Shown here: positions 35,397-46,022 of the stretch, piece after piece
Layout of the letters: the number at the start of each line of letters is the position of its first letter
Numbering within the stretch: the first letter of the stretch is position 1
NCBI RefSeq assembly: GCF_015689175.1
Contig: NZ_CP065047.1
Location: forward strand, 4,464,001 to 4,528,000
Reading direction: 5' to 3'
DNA from: Mycobacterium kubicae
GTDB taxonomy: Bacteria > Actinomycetota > Actinomycetes > Mycobacteriales > Mycobacteriaceae
DNA: 64,000 nt
Notes under the pieces: model-generated
The model's input: only the letters and a program-made list of their open reading frames with translations
Database searches by the model: none
Told to the model about the DNA's origin: nothing
Position numbers and translations under genes: made by a program

Positions 35397-38017
35397 CGCA
35401 CGTCCGCTTCGACTTTCAATCACCCCTAGCATTGATCCGTCAATGGCAGCAGCGTGCCGATGGCGCCAGGCTACTCGAAGTCCTTATCACCGGGTACACG
35501 CTGGACCTTGTTTTCTTCGAGAAGCGCTGCGTATCAATGGCGCGCGGACTCGGCGCGCGCATCACGGTCTTGGCTGATGCCCACGAGGCAATTCATGACC
35601 CCGCCGACGTCCGTCTCGCCGGTACTTCTTACCAGCACGCAAATGTCAGCTGCCGTAGCGCATTCCATCCGAAACTTGCTGTCCTGGTTGGCGAGGACGA
35701 CGTATGGATTGCGATTGGATCGGGGAATCCGACTACCTCCGGCTGGGGCCACAATGACGAGCTTTGGTTAGTGCTGCGATCGAGTCGTCACAGCGGACCT
35801 GCCGCACTGAATGAGCTGGCTGAGTGGCTTCGCGCTCTGCATCTCTACGTCGCGATGCCATCTTGGATCGCGTCAACAGTCTCAGAAGTTGCGGATATGA
35901 TTGCACCGGAAGTCACTGACGATTCTCTGCCCGCGTTGCGAATAATTGGCAACCTCGATCGCCCCCTCATCGACCAGGTGCCGTCCGGGCGGGTGAACTC
36001 GCTTACGTTGACTGCGCCGTTCTTCGACCGAGCCTCGGCCGCAGTCGGCGAACTCGTCGCTCGGTTCGATCCCGATGAATTGATCGTCGGCCTCCAGCCC
36101 ACCTTGAGCAGCTATTCGGGACCTAGCTTGGCCGAGGCTACAGCGCGGGTGGCGCGCACCGAGTTCCGCGACCTGCCAGAGACCGACAGCCGTTTGAGCC
36201 ACGGCAAGTTAGTGGAGTGGACTGTCGACGGAAAGGCGACAGCGATGGTGGGAAGTCCCAACCTGAGCTATGCGGCGCTGCTGGCCGCTACCGCCCGAGG
36301 TGGTAACTGCGAACTCGCAGCCGTCTTCCCCGTCGACCAATCGCTCTTGCCTGAGGGCACAAATGTTGCGCTAGAAGCCCTTCGTTCGCGCTCGACCATA
36401 CCGACGGAGCCGCAATCCCGTGCGACGCCGCCAGTAACCCTGCTGGGTGCCCGACGCGAAGCGCTCGGCATCACTGTCGAGCTGCTCGCGGGTTCGGTCG
36501 CCGCCATCGTGATCGAAACATCTCCGAACGGAGGTCCGGGGACGTGGCAACAATGTCACGTCTTCCGACCGAGCACGCATGATCCACACGAAGTTCTAAC
36601 TGCTCAATTTCAGGTGCCCGAGCAGATGGGCGCTGCCGTGCGTGCGGCCGTCGATGACGACTCGGGGCGATTCATCACCCCGGCGGTGTTCCTTACGGAC
36701 ACGACGCGATGTCTTCCACGACAGGTTGATTCGTCCGCACCACGGCTTCGCCAGCAGTTCGGCGACGTCTTTAGTGACGAGAAGCTGCAAAAGCGCTTTG
36801 AAACAGATCTTCTCCGGCTTCTCGCCGAAAACGCGGCCCACCGCACCAAGGCGCCATCATCTCCCGCCGCGCGTCGGCAGCCAGTGCCCACTTCCGGAAG
36901 CGACCGATGGACCTTGTGGTTACAGGGCGCAGAAGCAACTATTGGCCCGAACTTCACGGCCTCACTGTTTCCCTTCACATCCCTAACGAAGTCTCCTGCG
37001 CCTGCACGACTGCAACAATGGGACGTCGACTTGGGTGGCGCAACTGAAGACATTCCCGAAGACGAGGACCCGGAAGAGTTCGAGCCAGAAGCCGACGGAG
37101 ATGGCCTAGCGGGGCGCCCGGCTCCGGTCGTTCCTCCTTCAATGCACTCAAAGATGCGCAGCTTTGCGATCAAGCTTGCGAAGAAGTCGCGGGAGCAGCC
37201 GCGTCCCAGTCTCGAACTCCGGATGCTTGTCGTTCAACTCATCTTGGACCTACTTGCCGCGGGCGTATGGGGACCCGGTGACGAAACGTGGAGGACGCCC
37301 TTGGCTGACGCTCTCGCCGCGCTTCCGCCAAGCAACGATGAGGCGGTACCCGGCCGCGCTCTTGACTTTATGGGCTCTCTCGCGGCGGTCGGGCTTGCTT
37401 TGTTGGGCCAGGATGCATCTTTTTACGGGGGCCGTGAGCACGATATGACCTTTCGCCGTGCATGGGACGCCATTTCTTTGCATGCGGCACTGGCCGAACC
37501 TGACCTAAGCGAGCAGTACCTCTATCAGCCTGCGCAGGGTTACAGCCGAGTGGCGGGCCTTGCCGGTGTCGAGGTGATGATTACCCGGGCACGCGACGAT
37601 GTTGAGGATCCAACCACAGGAGTCCGAGGAGCGGTCGGCGACTTCGCAGCCGAAAAGGGTTGGCAGGCACACCTCGACGACGGCTGTTGGCGGGTATCAG
37701 CGCGACGAGCTGCTCCGCGAGTCGTGGCTGGCAGGATTGCGACGGTCCTCGGCGAGTTTTCAACAAGGTGCGCAATCTTCGTTGAGACAGATCGAGGGAA
37801 GTGCGCGGTTCTCCGCGACGGGCAGACATTCGCTCTCGCCGAAAACCGATGCTGGAAGGTCTTTCGATTGTCGTTCGCCTCAAGCTCTCCCTCTTCGCAG
37901 CTCAATGATGAACCCGTTCGGGGTCAATCGTTTCCACTGAAGACTCCGCCTCCGACGGTGACAGAGATCGCAGATCAGGTAGGCGTCGAACTCGAACGAC
38001 TACAGCACTTCTTCTAA
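35393..38017 (+). CDS. phospholipase D-like (HKD) domain protein
   Basis: The 874-residue product has two PLD half-sites. HPK at 92-94 with GSGNPT at 109-114, and HGK at 270-272 with GSPN at 287-290, match the HxK...GS.N pattern of PLD-family nucleases and lipid hydrolases. An acidic stretch (about 545-570) separates this catalytic region from a C-terminal part of about 300 residues that I do not recognise. PLD-type nucleases occur in several defence systems. Its start overlaps the previous gene by ATGA, so both are likely one functional unit with the GTPases. Target (DNA or lipid) is unknown. It is the last gene of the rightward cargo run. Confidence 0.8.
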   Translation: MTHVRFDFQSPLALIRQWQQRADGARLLEVLITGYTLDLVFFEKRCVSMARGLGARITVLADAHEAIHDPADVRLAGTSYQHANVSCRSAFHPKLAVLVGEDDVWIAIGSGNPTTSGWGHNDELWLVLRSSRHSGPAALNELAEWLRALHLYVAMPSWIASTVSEVADMIAPEVTDDSLPALRIIGNLDRPLIDQVPSGRVNSLTLTAPFFDRASAAVGELVARFDPDELIVGLQPTLSSYSGPSLAEATARVARTEFRDLPETDSRLSHGKLVEWTVDGKATAMVGSPNLSYAALLAATARGGNCELAAVFPVDQSLLPEGTNVALEALRSRSTIPTEPQSRATPPVTLLGARREALGITVELLAGSVAAIVIETSPNGGPGTWQQCHVFRPSTHDPHEVLTAQFQVPEQMGAAVRAAVDDDSGRFITPAVFLTDTTRCLPRQVDSSAPRLRQQFGDVFSDEKLQKRFETDLLRLLAENAAHRTKAPSSPAARRQPVPTSGSDRWTLWLQGAEATIGPNFTASLFPFTSLTKSPAPARLQQWDVDLGGATEDIPEDEDPEEFEPEADGDGLAGRPAPVVPPSMHSKMRSFAIKLAKKSREQPRPSLELRMLVVQLILDLLAAGVWGPGDETWRTPLADALAALPPSNDEAVPGRALDFMGSLAAVGLALLGQDASFYGGREHDMTFRRAWDAISLHAALAEPDLSEQYLYQPAQGYSRVAGLAGVEVMITRARDDVEDPTTGVRGAVGDFAAEKGWQAHLDDGCWRVSARRAAPRVVAGRIATVLGEFSTRCAIFVETDRGKCAVLRDGQTFALAENRCWKVFRLSFASSSPSSQLNDEPVRGQSFPLKTPPPTVTEIADQVGVELERLQHFF

Positions 38018-38114
38018 CGCGAGGTTCATCGCTGATTAACGTGCGGCGCCGCATGTTGACCCCTGGCGGCACGAACTGCTAATAGCTGGAAGCTTTCTTG
38101 TCGCTGCATTTCGT

Positions 38115-38270
38115 TCACCAATACCTGTCGGTGCCCTTCGCAACCTGATCAAGGTCGACGATCGGGACTCGCCACTGGCGGCCCACTCGATAGGCGACGA
38201 GCTGTTGATCAGCGATAAAACGCCGCAGGGTCTTTGGGCTTACAGAGAGATAGGACGCCCCGCATGCCAA
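38115..38270 (-). CDS. small excisionase-like HTH peptide, possible remnant
   Basis: On the minus strand, TTG 38270-38268 opens a 51-residue frame reading YLSVSPKTLRRFIADQQLVA and YRVGRQWRVPIVDLDQV, a clear MerR/excisionase-type HTH and wing. The expected N-terminal turn (usually LTVKEAA) is missing, and the frame lacks a good ribosome binding site, so this may be the 3' remnant of a longer gene. An overlapping frame upstream contains CAHCDKVH. It lies downstream of the RepA-like gene on the same strand. Confidence 0.5.
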   Translation of the reverse strand: MACGASYLSVSPKTLRRFIADQQLVAYRVGRQWRVPIVDLDQVAKGTDRYW

Positions 38271-38932
38271 TACCGATGTACTGCGTTGTCGTATGAACCT
38301 TGTCGCAGTGTGCGCATTCGATCTTCACCATGCTTGCCAATTTTGGACTGTAATCAAGATAAGCACTGGCACCCGGCCGAAACCCCATGTCATGCCCTTG
38401 ACCAGCGAGAATATCATTCAAGACGCGGGGTGCAGCCCGTAGTCGATCGCTTCGGCCGCCGCATGTCACCCACACAGCAAGAACCCGAACATCGTCCAAG
38501 ATTCTGAGGCTTGCATCGGCTGTCGACAGCTGTGATCGAGCCCGTGCAGTATGCATAGAGTAGCCGCGATCGGCATTTCCCAGCTCATAGCGCAAAACGC
38601 ATCCACCGGACTGATTATTCTTGCTAGGGGGATGCGGCGCTGTTGCCTGAGTGTCCGAGTCACAACCTCAGGGGTACTCCCCCAGGCAAAGCCTGACTGC
38701 ATCATTAGGGGTGACATGGGCCTCTGTGCAGCGCCTGTTCCGCCAAGCAGCTCGTGTGGCCATGACAACCCTCAGCCACGAGCTGTGTTTACGTCGACCA
38801 TGGCGGAGGACCGGGGAGTCACCTCAGAAGCAGCTCGGGACGGGTGGCGTAGTTCAGTAACCCGTGTCCATAGAGCGATTCGAGGGCTCAGGAACGGGGA
38901 TCGTGACGCACTGTCCGCACAGTAGTTTCCGT
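38271..38932. other. intergenic remnant region between repA-like gene and HTH peptide
   Basis: About 660 bp without a convincing intact gene. A 42-codon rightward frame starting MAEDRGVTSEAARDGW (about 38802-38925) is possible but has no homology I recognise. The area appears to be decayed island DNA. Confidence 0.45.
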
Positions 38933-39393
38933 TCATAGCTTTTTCTGTTCCGCGATCCACTCTAGGGCGTGCTCAGCACAGCGATGGATGTCACCGTAAT
39001 ACCAAAAGCCATAGGCTTTTTGGTCGCAGCCCGATACCTCGCAATACCTCGCCTCGAGTGCGCCGGTCGATCTATGTTCCGCCTTCGGCGGGCCTAGAGG
39101 GGAGGAAGGGACATCCTGTCGTACATCGGGGATGTCACCGAACTTAGTTCCCGGCTGTGAAGTTGAGTGCCGATTCTGCACGGGTTCTATATTCCTTATC
39201 ACAGTGTCACGGTCGCCGTGTTCGCCCTGGCGACGAGGTGATTCAGACTGTGACATACGTTGTGATAGTTCGGATTGCATTGTCACATTGTCTTCCGGTG
39301 CTGTGACGGTATGACAGTCGAATTGCGAGTTGTCACGCCTGTCGGCTCCGGTTGAATTCTGAGCAGCCTGCTCCGGTTGAAAAGTGAGCAGGT

Positions 39394-41438
<2,045 letters not shown>

Positions 41439-42471
41439 TCTCCAATCAGAAGGGTGCTCACTTTTCGACCGGAACTACCTGCTCACTTTTCGACCGGAGC
41501 CGACACACGCCTCGTTAACAGGCCTGAAGTGGCCGTTTCATAGGACTGTGACTGCGTGACAGGGACAAACACACCAGGAGACAGTCGTTCGATTAGACCC
41601 TCCTGAGCTAGTCGGCACAGCGTTTGGCGTGCTGCATCTGGCTTAATGTTCAGCTTCTCAACAACATCCGCCGTTCTAGTCAGCGGACGCGAGTTGACGA
41701 AACGCAGCACAAGACGCTTGGTGGGCCCATGCTGGCTCTCGTTCGCTCGTTGTGCGGCCTCTAGGCCGTTGCCGTCTGCGCTCCACTTGCCGTCATCGAA
41801 CAGCAACGCGTAACGAGCTTCGGGTACTTCTCGGCCTGTAACTTGAAGTGTGGCTGTGCGACCTCCACGCTGTCGGTCGAGAACCATCACGAAGTCTGCG
41901 GCACCGGCAATTCCTTGCGTACCAGAGATAGCGTCGAGGAAGTCAACTGCTTCTGCTTTACGGGTGCGGTGTACCGCAAGTACCGTACTTCCCGGCGCTG
42001 CAAGAGATTTCAACTTGCGCGTAAAACTGTAATCGGCTGTGTACGCTTCGTCTCTTGCTCTGCGTTGTGGCTTGACGGTCACAAGCGCGTCCAGTATTAC
42101 AAGTGGATTCGCGCCGACGTGAGCGTCAACGAATTGTTCGGCCTGCTGCAGCGCGCAATCAGGCTCAATCCAGAAGGTGATCCCGCCAGGTATCGGTTAG
42201 TCACCCAGTAACTGCCGGCACCGACTCTGCAGACGCCGCCAACCGTCTTCCAACGCGAGATACAGCACAGGTCGCTGGTTGACTGGTACGCCTAGCACTT
42301 CCCCGCCATCGGCGACGGCCAAGCCAATAGCGAGGACAAGCCAGCTCTTACCCGCTTTCGGCGGCGCCGCAAGAATTCCCAATCCTTCAGGCAAGATGCC
42401 AGGAACGGACCACTCCAACGGCGAGAGTGTTTCGGCATCGAGTTGGTCGCCTGTTACTAATCCGGAGAGGC

Positions 42472-42690
42472 TCATGCGATACCACCGCGTGCCGTCTTGG
42501 CCTTCCGTTCGGCGACCCTGTTCTGTAGGTCGTCAAGGTCGTCGAAAACATGGAAGCCACCGCCGAGAAATTCCCCCCGGCGCCGGTTCCGGACCGTTTG
42601 AGTCCGCACTGCGAGCAAGTCCCTTTTCTTCGTCCGTTCAGCATCAGGGCCTCGACCTCTCATCCTGAAGGCTTCCGATATAACGCCCAT
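42472..42690 (-). CDS. small hypothetical protein upstream of the repA-like gene
   Basis: The 72-residue product is Arg/Lys-rich (MGVISEAFRMRGRGPDAERT..., LQNRVAERKAKTARGG) with no recognised domain. Its TGA overlaps the ATG of the RepA-like gene (ATGA), which suggests translational coupling. It may be a small replication accessory or regulator; nothing in the sequence proves this. Confidence 0.55.
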   Translation of the reverse strand: MGVISEAFRMRGRGPDAERTKKRDLLAVRTQTVRNRRRGEFLGGGFHVFDDLDDLQNRVAERKAKTARGGIA

Positions 42691-42694
42691 AGCT

Positions 42695-42934
42695 TCAGAA
42701 CCCGCTGGTTGTCGCGGCGTATTCGGCGGCGTCGATGATGCTTTGTCCCAGGGCGATTGCCTCGGTCGGGCTGAGCGCCGCCCAGTCGTCGTTATGAATG
42801 AAGTTGACGTTGCCTGCCAGATCTACGGCGACGTAGCCATGCCCGCCGTCGATGTCGAAGTGCCCGCCAAAATAGACGAAAACGGCCTTAGATTGCGCGA
42901 ACGATTCCTCAAGGCTCCGGTACTCGGCGCTCAC
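42695..42934 (-). CDS. small hypothetical island protein
   Basis: GTG 42934 overlaps the stop of the excisionase gene (GTGA) and opens a 79-residue acidic protein with FVYFGGHFDIDGGHGYVAVD and VNFIHNDDWAALSPTEAIAL. The frame is open further upstream, but that part overlaps the excisionase gene. The family is unrecognised. The coupling suggests joint expression with the mobility genes. Confidence 0.6.
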   Translation of the reverse strand: MSAEYRSLEESFAQSKAVFVYFGGHFDIDGGHGYVAVDLAGNVNFIHNDDWAALSPTEAIALGQSIIDAAEYAATTSGF

Positions 42935-43131
42935 TGGACACCGCCCACAGCTGTCTTGGACTCTTGCGTCGCCAGCCAATCGAGGCAATCCGTACGCCGA
43001 TACCGCACGCGGCGACCAACTTTGAAGCTCTTAGGACCGATGCCAGACGCCCGATACCACCGAAGTGTGCCCTTCGGAAGGCCGAGCAGCTCCGAAGCTT
43101 CGGGGATGCCAAGTAGTTCAGTATGACTCAT
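42931..43131 (-). CDS. xis: AlpA/excisionase-like DNA-binding protein
   Basis: From ATG 43131 the product has 66 residues: LLGIPEASELLGLPKGTLRW is the HTH and SFKVGRRVRYRRTDCLDWLA the wing and helix, typical of AlpA/excisionase proteins. A GAGG sits about 10 nt before the ATG, so this start is chosen over an upstream in-frame ATG at 43203. Position next to the integrase indicates a recombination directionality role or control of integrase expression. Confidence 0.8.
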   Translation of the reverse strand: MSHTELLGIPEASELLGLPKGTLRWYRASGIGPKSFKVGRRVRYRRTDCLDWLATQESKTAVGGVQ

Positions 43132-43295
43132 GTGTCTACGCCTCAAATCTTCGTCTGTGAGCCGATAGAAATTCGCTGACAACCGAGTCTTCCCGGTGCC
43201 CATAAAGGGTTTTAGGGGGCGTCATTAGGTCCCGTAAATGTACGGAACTCTAGTGTAACCCCGATCATTTCTACGCCTGACCTGCGACTATGCGC

Positions 43296-44561
43296 TCAAA
43301 TCACTGCTGCGGCACGGGCTGCGGTGTCCATCGCAGTGGCCAAGTTGTCGAAGTCATCTGGCAGCATGTGCGAGTAGACGTTCATGGTGGTCGTAACGTT
43401 TCTGTGCCCCAGTAGCTTTGACACCGTGACTATGGAAGCTCCCGATGCCAGCGCCAACGATCCCGCTGTGTACCGCAACGTCTTTGGGGTAATTCCTGTC
43501 AGTCCCGCCGCAACTGCCGCCTGATCGAATCGCCACCGGAACCAACCGAGGGTCAATGGCCCGCCATCGCGGCCAGGAAACAGATACTCGGAGCCCTCGC
43601 GGTTCCCGACCACCTCGATGAGAGCGTCGGCCAGAGTCTGGGTCAGGATTGGCACTATCCGCACTTGATGTGTCTTCGTGTCGCCCTCAACATGACCCAT
43701 CCGAGCCACCCGAGTGACGGAGCGTGCGACGCGAATACGCCGGCGTGTCAGATCAACATCACGGACGCGCAGAGCCGCCATCTCGCCAAACCGCATGCCG
43801 CCGTATGCAAGTAGCAGGATTGCCGGACGGATCTCCGGAACTGCCTCTGCAAGCCGAGAGACCTCTTCGTGGCTAAGTGCTATGTCCTCTCGTGTCCGCT
43901 TCCGTGGTAACTCGATACCATCGGCAGGGTTAACTGCCATGTATCGAGCACGCACGGCATACCCCAGCACCTGGTCAACCACCTGAAACGCCTGAATGAC
44001 TCGCCCGGGCGACAGACCGCCCTCTCCGGCACTACCTACGGCACGGTGGCGAGCAGCCGGATCCGTGGCTAGCCAAGTCACCCAAGCTTGGATATCTGCG
44101 TGCTGAAGGTCACGCAGCTTCGTCTCCGCCCACCTCGGCAGGACGATTACATCCAGCAGACTTCGGTAGCCCGCGATTGTCTTCGGCTTGAGCTTGTTTG
44201 CACCCGATCGGTTCCGGAACCACTCCTCCGCCACTACGCCGAAGGTGATCGCGGTGCGCGTTGGATCGGCATACGTCCCCCTGTTGATGTCGGCGGACAC
44301 CTGACTGATGTGCGCCTGAGCTTGCGCCTTACGATCGAACGACTTCGCGCGTTCATGACAGTCCCCGCCGACCCATCGCGCCATCCACCGCTTGCCCTGC
44401 CCGTGCCGCTCGGTCGCGACCAAAGTGCCAACTTCCCCATGCCTGGGATCTGTACACCAAGAACTCGCACCCGGTGTGTCAGCGGGCCAAGGCACCTGCT
44501 CACCGCGTCGTGCGGAGCGATGCCACCGATCCTCTACTCCTCCGCGTATTCCACGCTTCAT
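43296..44561 (-). CDS. int: tyrosine integrase of the island
   Basis: The 421-residue product is a phage-type tyrosine recombinase with an arm-binding N-terminus (RHGQGKRWMARWVGG), a SAM-like core-binding domain (about 105-215) and a catalytic domain. Catalytic residues are Arg257 (GGMRFGE), Lys296, Arg363 (TLRYT), His386 (LLGH) and nucleophile Tyr396 (VYSH). The usual His of the HxxR box is Lys360, a substitution seen in some active relatives. The ATG at 44561 gives an unusually long N-terminus; TTG at 44423 is an alternative start close to the conserved part. It sits 95 bp from attR, as expected. Confidence 0.9.
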   Translation of the reverse strand: MKRGIRGGVEDRWHRSARRGEQVPWPADTPGASSWCTDPRHGEVGTLVATERHGQGKRWMARWVGGDCHERAKSFDRKAQAQAHISQVSADINRGTYADPTRTAITFGVVAEEWFRNRSGANKLKPKTIAGYRSLLDVIVLPRWAETKLRDLQHADIQAWVTWLATDPAARHRAVGSAGEGGLSPGRVIQAFQVVDQVLGYAVRARYMAVNPADGIELPRKRTREDIALSHEEVSRLAEAVPEIRPAILLLAYGGMRFGEMAALRVRDVDLTRRRIRVARSVTRVARMGHVEGDTKTHQVRIVPILTQTLADALIEVVGNREGSEYLFPGRDGGPLTLGWFRWRFDQAAVAAGLTGITPKTLRYTAGSLALASGASIVTVSKLLGHRNVTTTMNVYSHMLPDDFDNLATAMDTAARAAAVI

Positions 44562-44578
44562 CGCATTGACGATACTCG

Positions 44579-44597
44579 TGCGGACTGACTGCGGACT
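44579..44597 (+). promoter_or_regulatory. paired TGCGGACT repeats, right island end
   Basis: TGCGGACT at 44579-44586 and 44590-44597 with spacer GAC reproduces the layout at 7150-7168 (spacer GTC). It lies between the integrase start and attR, in the region where integrase arm sites and the int promoter would be. Binding by Int or the AlpA-like protein is inferred. Confidence 0.55.
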
Positions 44598-44654
44598 AGA
44601 CTTCGCGTGTCGTCCGATAGTCGTATGCGTTTTATGGCTTCACCAGTAGATTCT

Positions 44655-44731
44655 TGGTGCCCCCAGTCGGACTCGAACCGACACTTGACGGATTTTAAGT
44701 CCGCTGCCTCTGCCAATTGGGCTATGGGGGC
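44655..44731 (-). tRNA. tRNA-Leu (anticodon UAA)
   Basis: Read on the minus strand, GCCCCCA (44731-44725) pairs with TGGGGGC (44665-44659), followed by discriminator A and an encoded CCA ending at 44655. The D-arm, a GCGGA/TCCGT anticodon stem with loop CTTAAAA (anticodon TAA), and a GTCGG/CCGAC T-stem with TTCGAGT loop all fold. The variable loop is short (CAAGT), unlike the long arm of typical bacterial tRNA-Leu, so decoding identity rests on the anticodon. It is the integration target of the island. Confidence 0.9.
44657..44695. repeat. attR, 39-bp repeat inside the tRNA-Leu gene
   Basis: These bases are identical to 6991-7029 and cover the tRNA from its 3' CC through the T-arm to the anticodon loop. 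The intact tRNA on this side shows the element carried a matching attP that restores the gene on integration. Confidence 0.92.
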
Positions 44732-44898
44732 TCGGCGGCGAATCTAGCGTGCGATTGCCGGGCCGATGACGCGGTGTCCCGCGAAAACACTAAGGTGCGC
44801 GACGGCCGGTCATTGAGTAGGATCGCGCGCCGCGCGGGTGAATACTGTGCAGCCCCGCCGTCGGACATATGACACATCTATATCGCCCGCCAGAGGCT

Positions 44899-44957
44899 TG
44901 TTAAAAGAACGGTCGCCTCCGTTAAGAGACCGTAAACGTCCGTCACCCTACTGCTTT
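44899..44957 (+). promoter_or_regulatory. candidate response-regulator operator and promoter of PE8 operon
   Basis: Half-sites TGTTAAA (44899), CGTTAAG (44920) and CGTAAAC (44931) are spaced 21 and 11 bp. CCCTACTGCTTT begins 15 bp after the last half-site start and may contain the -10 region. The kdp operon has the same layout at 50571-50629. Two 11-bp-phased half-sites suit an OmpR-family dimer. The start codon is 141 bp further on. The remaining 44732-45077 sequence shows no gene. Confidence 0.5.
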
Positions 44958-45077
44958 CCGCCAGGACTGTGGAGCCATGGGTAGTTAGCGTTACGCCAAC
45001 GCACAGGGGCCGTTATGCAAACACTCAGAGTCGACCCGGGGACTGGTCGACATGTTTCCACACACAAGGAGCAATGA

Positions 45078-45968
45078 ATGTCATTCCTGACAGCAGTGCC
45101 GGCAGAGTTGGCCGCCGCGGCAGCGCAACTCGGAGCGATCGGGAGTGCACTGGCAGCGCAGAACGCAGGCGCCGCCGCCCCGACTACCGCTATCGCCCCC
45201 GCAGCCGCCGACCAGGTCTCGATCATCCAGTCCGGCATCTTCACCGCATACGGCGCTCTCTATCAGCAGATCGCGGCCGAAGCTCAGGCGATTCAAGAGC
45301 AGTTCGTGCAAACCCTGGGTATGAGCAGCGGGACCTATGAGTCCAGCGAGGCGGCCAACGCGGCTGCCACCACGTTGACGTCGAACGCGACGTCCGCGGC
45401 CGCCACCGCCGCCGCCAACCCGGTCGAAGACTTCATGAACCAGATCAGCACATTGCTCGGCGGTCCGGTGACCAGCATCGGCGGCCAACCGTTCAGCCTG
45501 TCCGGCAACATGGCCAACATCGCGAACTACGAGATCGGTAACTTCGCTTCCGCCTCCTCGAACCTGCTGGGTCTGACCAGCGGTGGCCTGTTCCCCGATG
45601 GTTTCGGCGTGCCCGAAGACCTGGCCGAAGCGGCGGCTGCCGCCGGAGGCGGCGCAGCGACGGAGGCCGGTGCGGTTGCCGGCGTCGGTGGGGCCGCTGC
45701 ACCGGTTGCGGCCGGCGTCGGCGAGGCGACGCTGGTCGGCGGGCTGGCCGTGCCGCCCAGCTGGGCCACCCCGGCCACGCTGGTGTCGGCCACCACACCC
45801 AGCGCGCTGTCCGGGGCCGGTTGGACCGCCGCAGCGCCGACGGCCGCGCCCGGAGCGTTCTACCCCGGCATGCCGGGCATGGCCTCGGCCGCGCGCAACA
45901 GCGCCGGTTTCGGTGCGCCGCGCTACGGCGTCAAGCCCATCGTCATGCCGAAGCCGGTGAGCGTCTAA
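45078..45968 (+). CDS. PE8: PE family protein PE8
   Basis: The 296-residue product starts with a canonical PE domain (MSFLTAVPAELAAAAAQLGA, residues 1-92). The type VII export motif YxxxE is present as YESSE. The C-terminal part carries EATLVGGLAVPPSW and ends GVKPIVMPKPVSV, resembling the tail of PPE-SVP proteins. AAGGAG precedes the ATG. PE proteins pair with PPE partners and are exported, here by inference through ESX-5. Gene order with PPE15, esxJ, esxI and trcRS matches Rv1040c-Rv1032c, hence the name. Confidence 0.88.
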   Translation: MSFLTAVPAELAAAAAQLGAIGSALAAQNAGAAAPTTAIAPAAADQVSIIQSGIFTAYGALYQQIAAEAQAIQEQFVQTLGMSSGTYESSEAANAAATTLTSNATSAAATAAANPVEDFMNQISTLLGGPVTSIGGQPFSLSGNMANIANYEIGNFASASSNLLGLTSGGLFPDGFGVPEDLAEAAAAAGGGAATEAGAVAGVGGAAAPVAAGVGEATLVGGLAVPPSWATPATLVSATTPSALSGAGWTAAAPTAAPGAFYPGMPGMASAARNSAGFGAPRYGVKPIVMPKPVSV

Positions 45969-46022
45969 CCCCCGCACTTTGACAGCAAATAACAAAACAA
46001 AGCCAACAGAAAAGGGATAGAA

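Noticed and set aside
35393..38017. PLD-like gene as DISARM drmC
   Set aside because: No DrmA helicase or DrmB (DUF1998) gene is present nearby; the methylase belongs to BREX.
38042..38053. TGCGGCGCCGCA palindrome after the PLD gene as terminator
   Set aside because: The stem is short with no loop and no T-tract follows.
38802..38925. Small rightward ORF MAEDRGVTSEAARDGW...
   Set aside because: No homology recognised and no clear start signal; kept only as a note in the remnant region.
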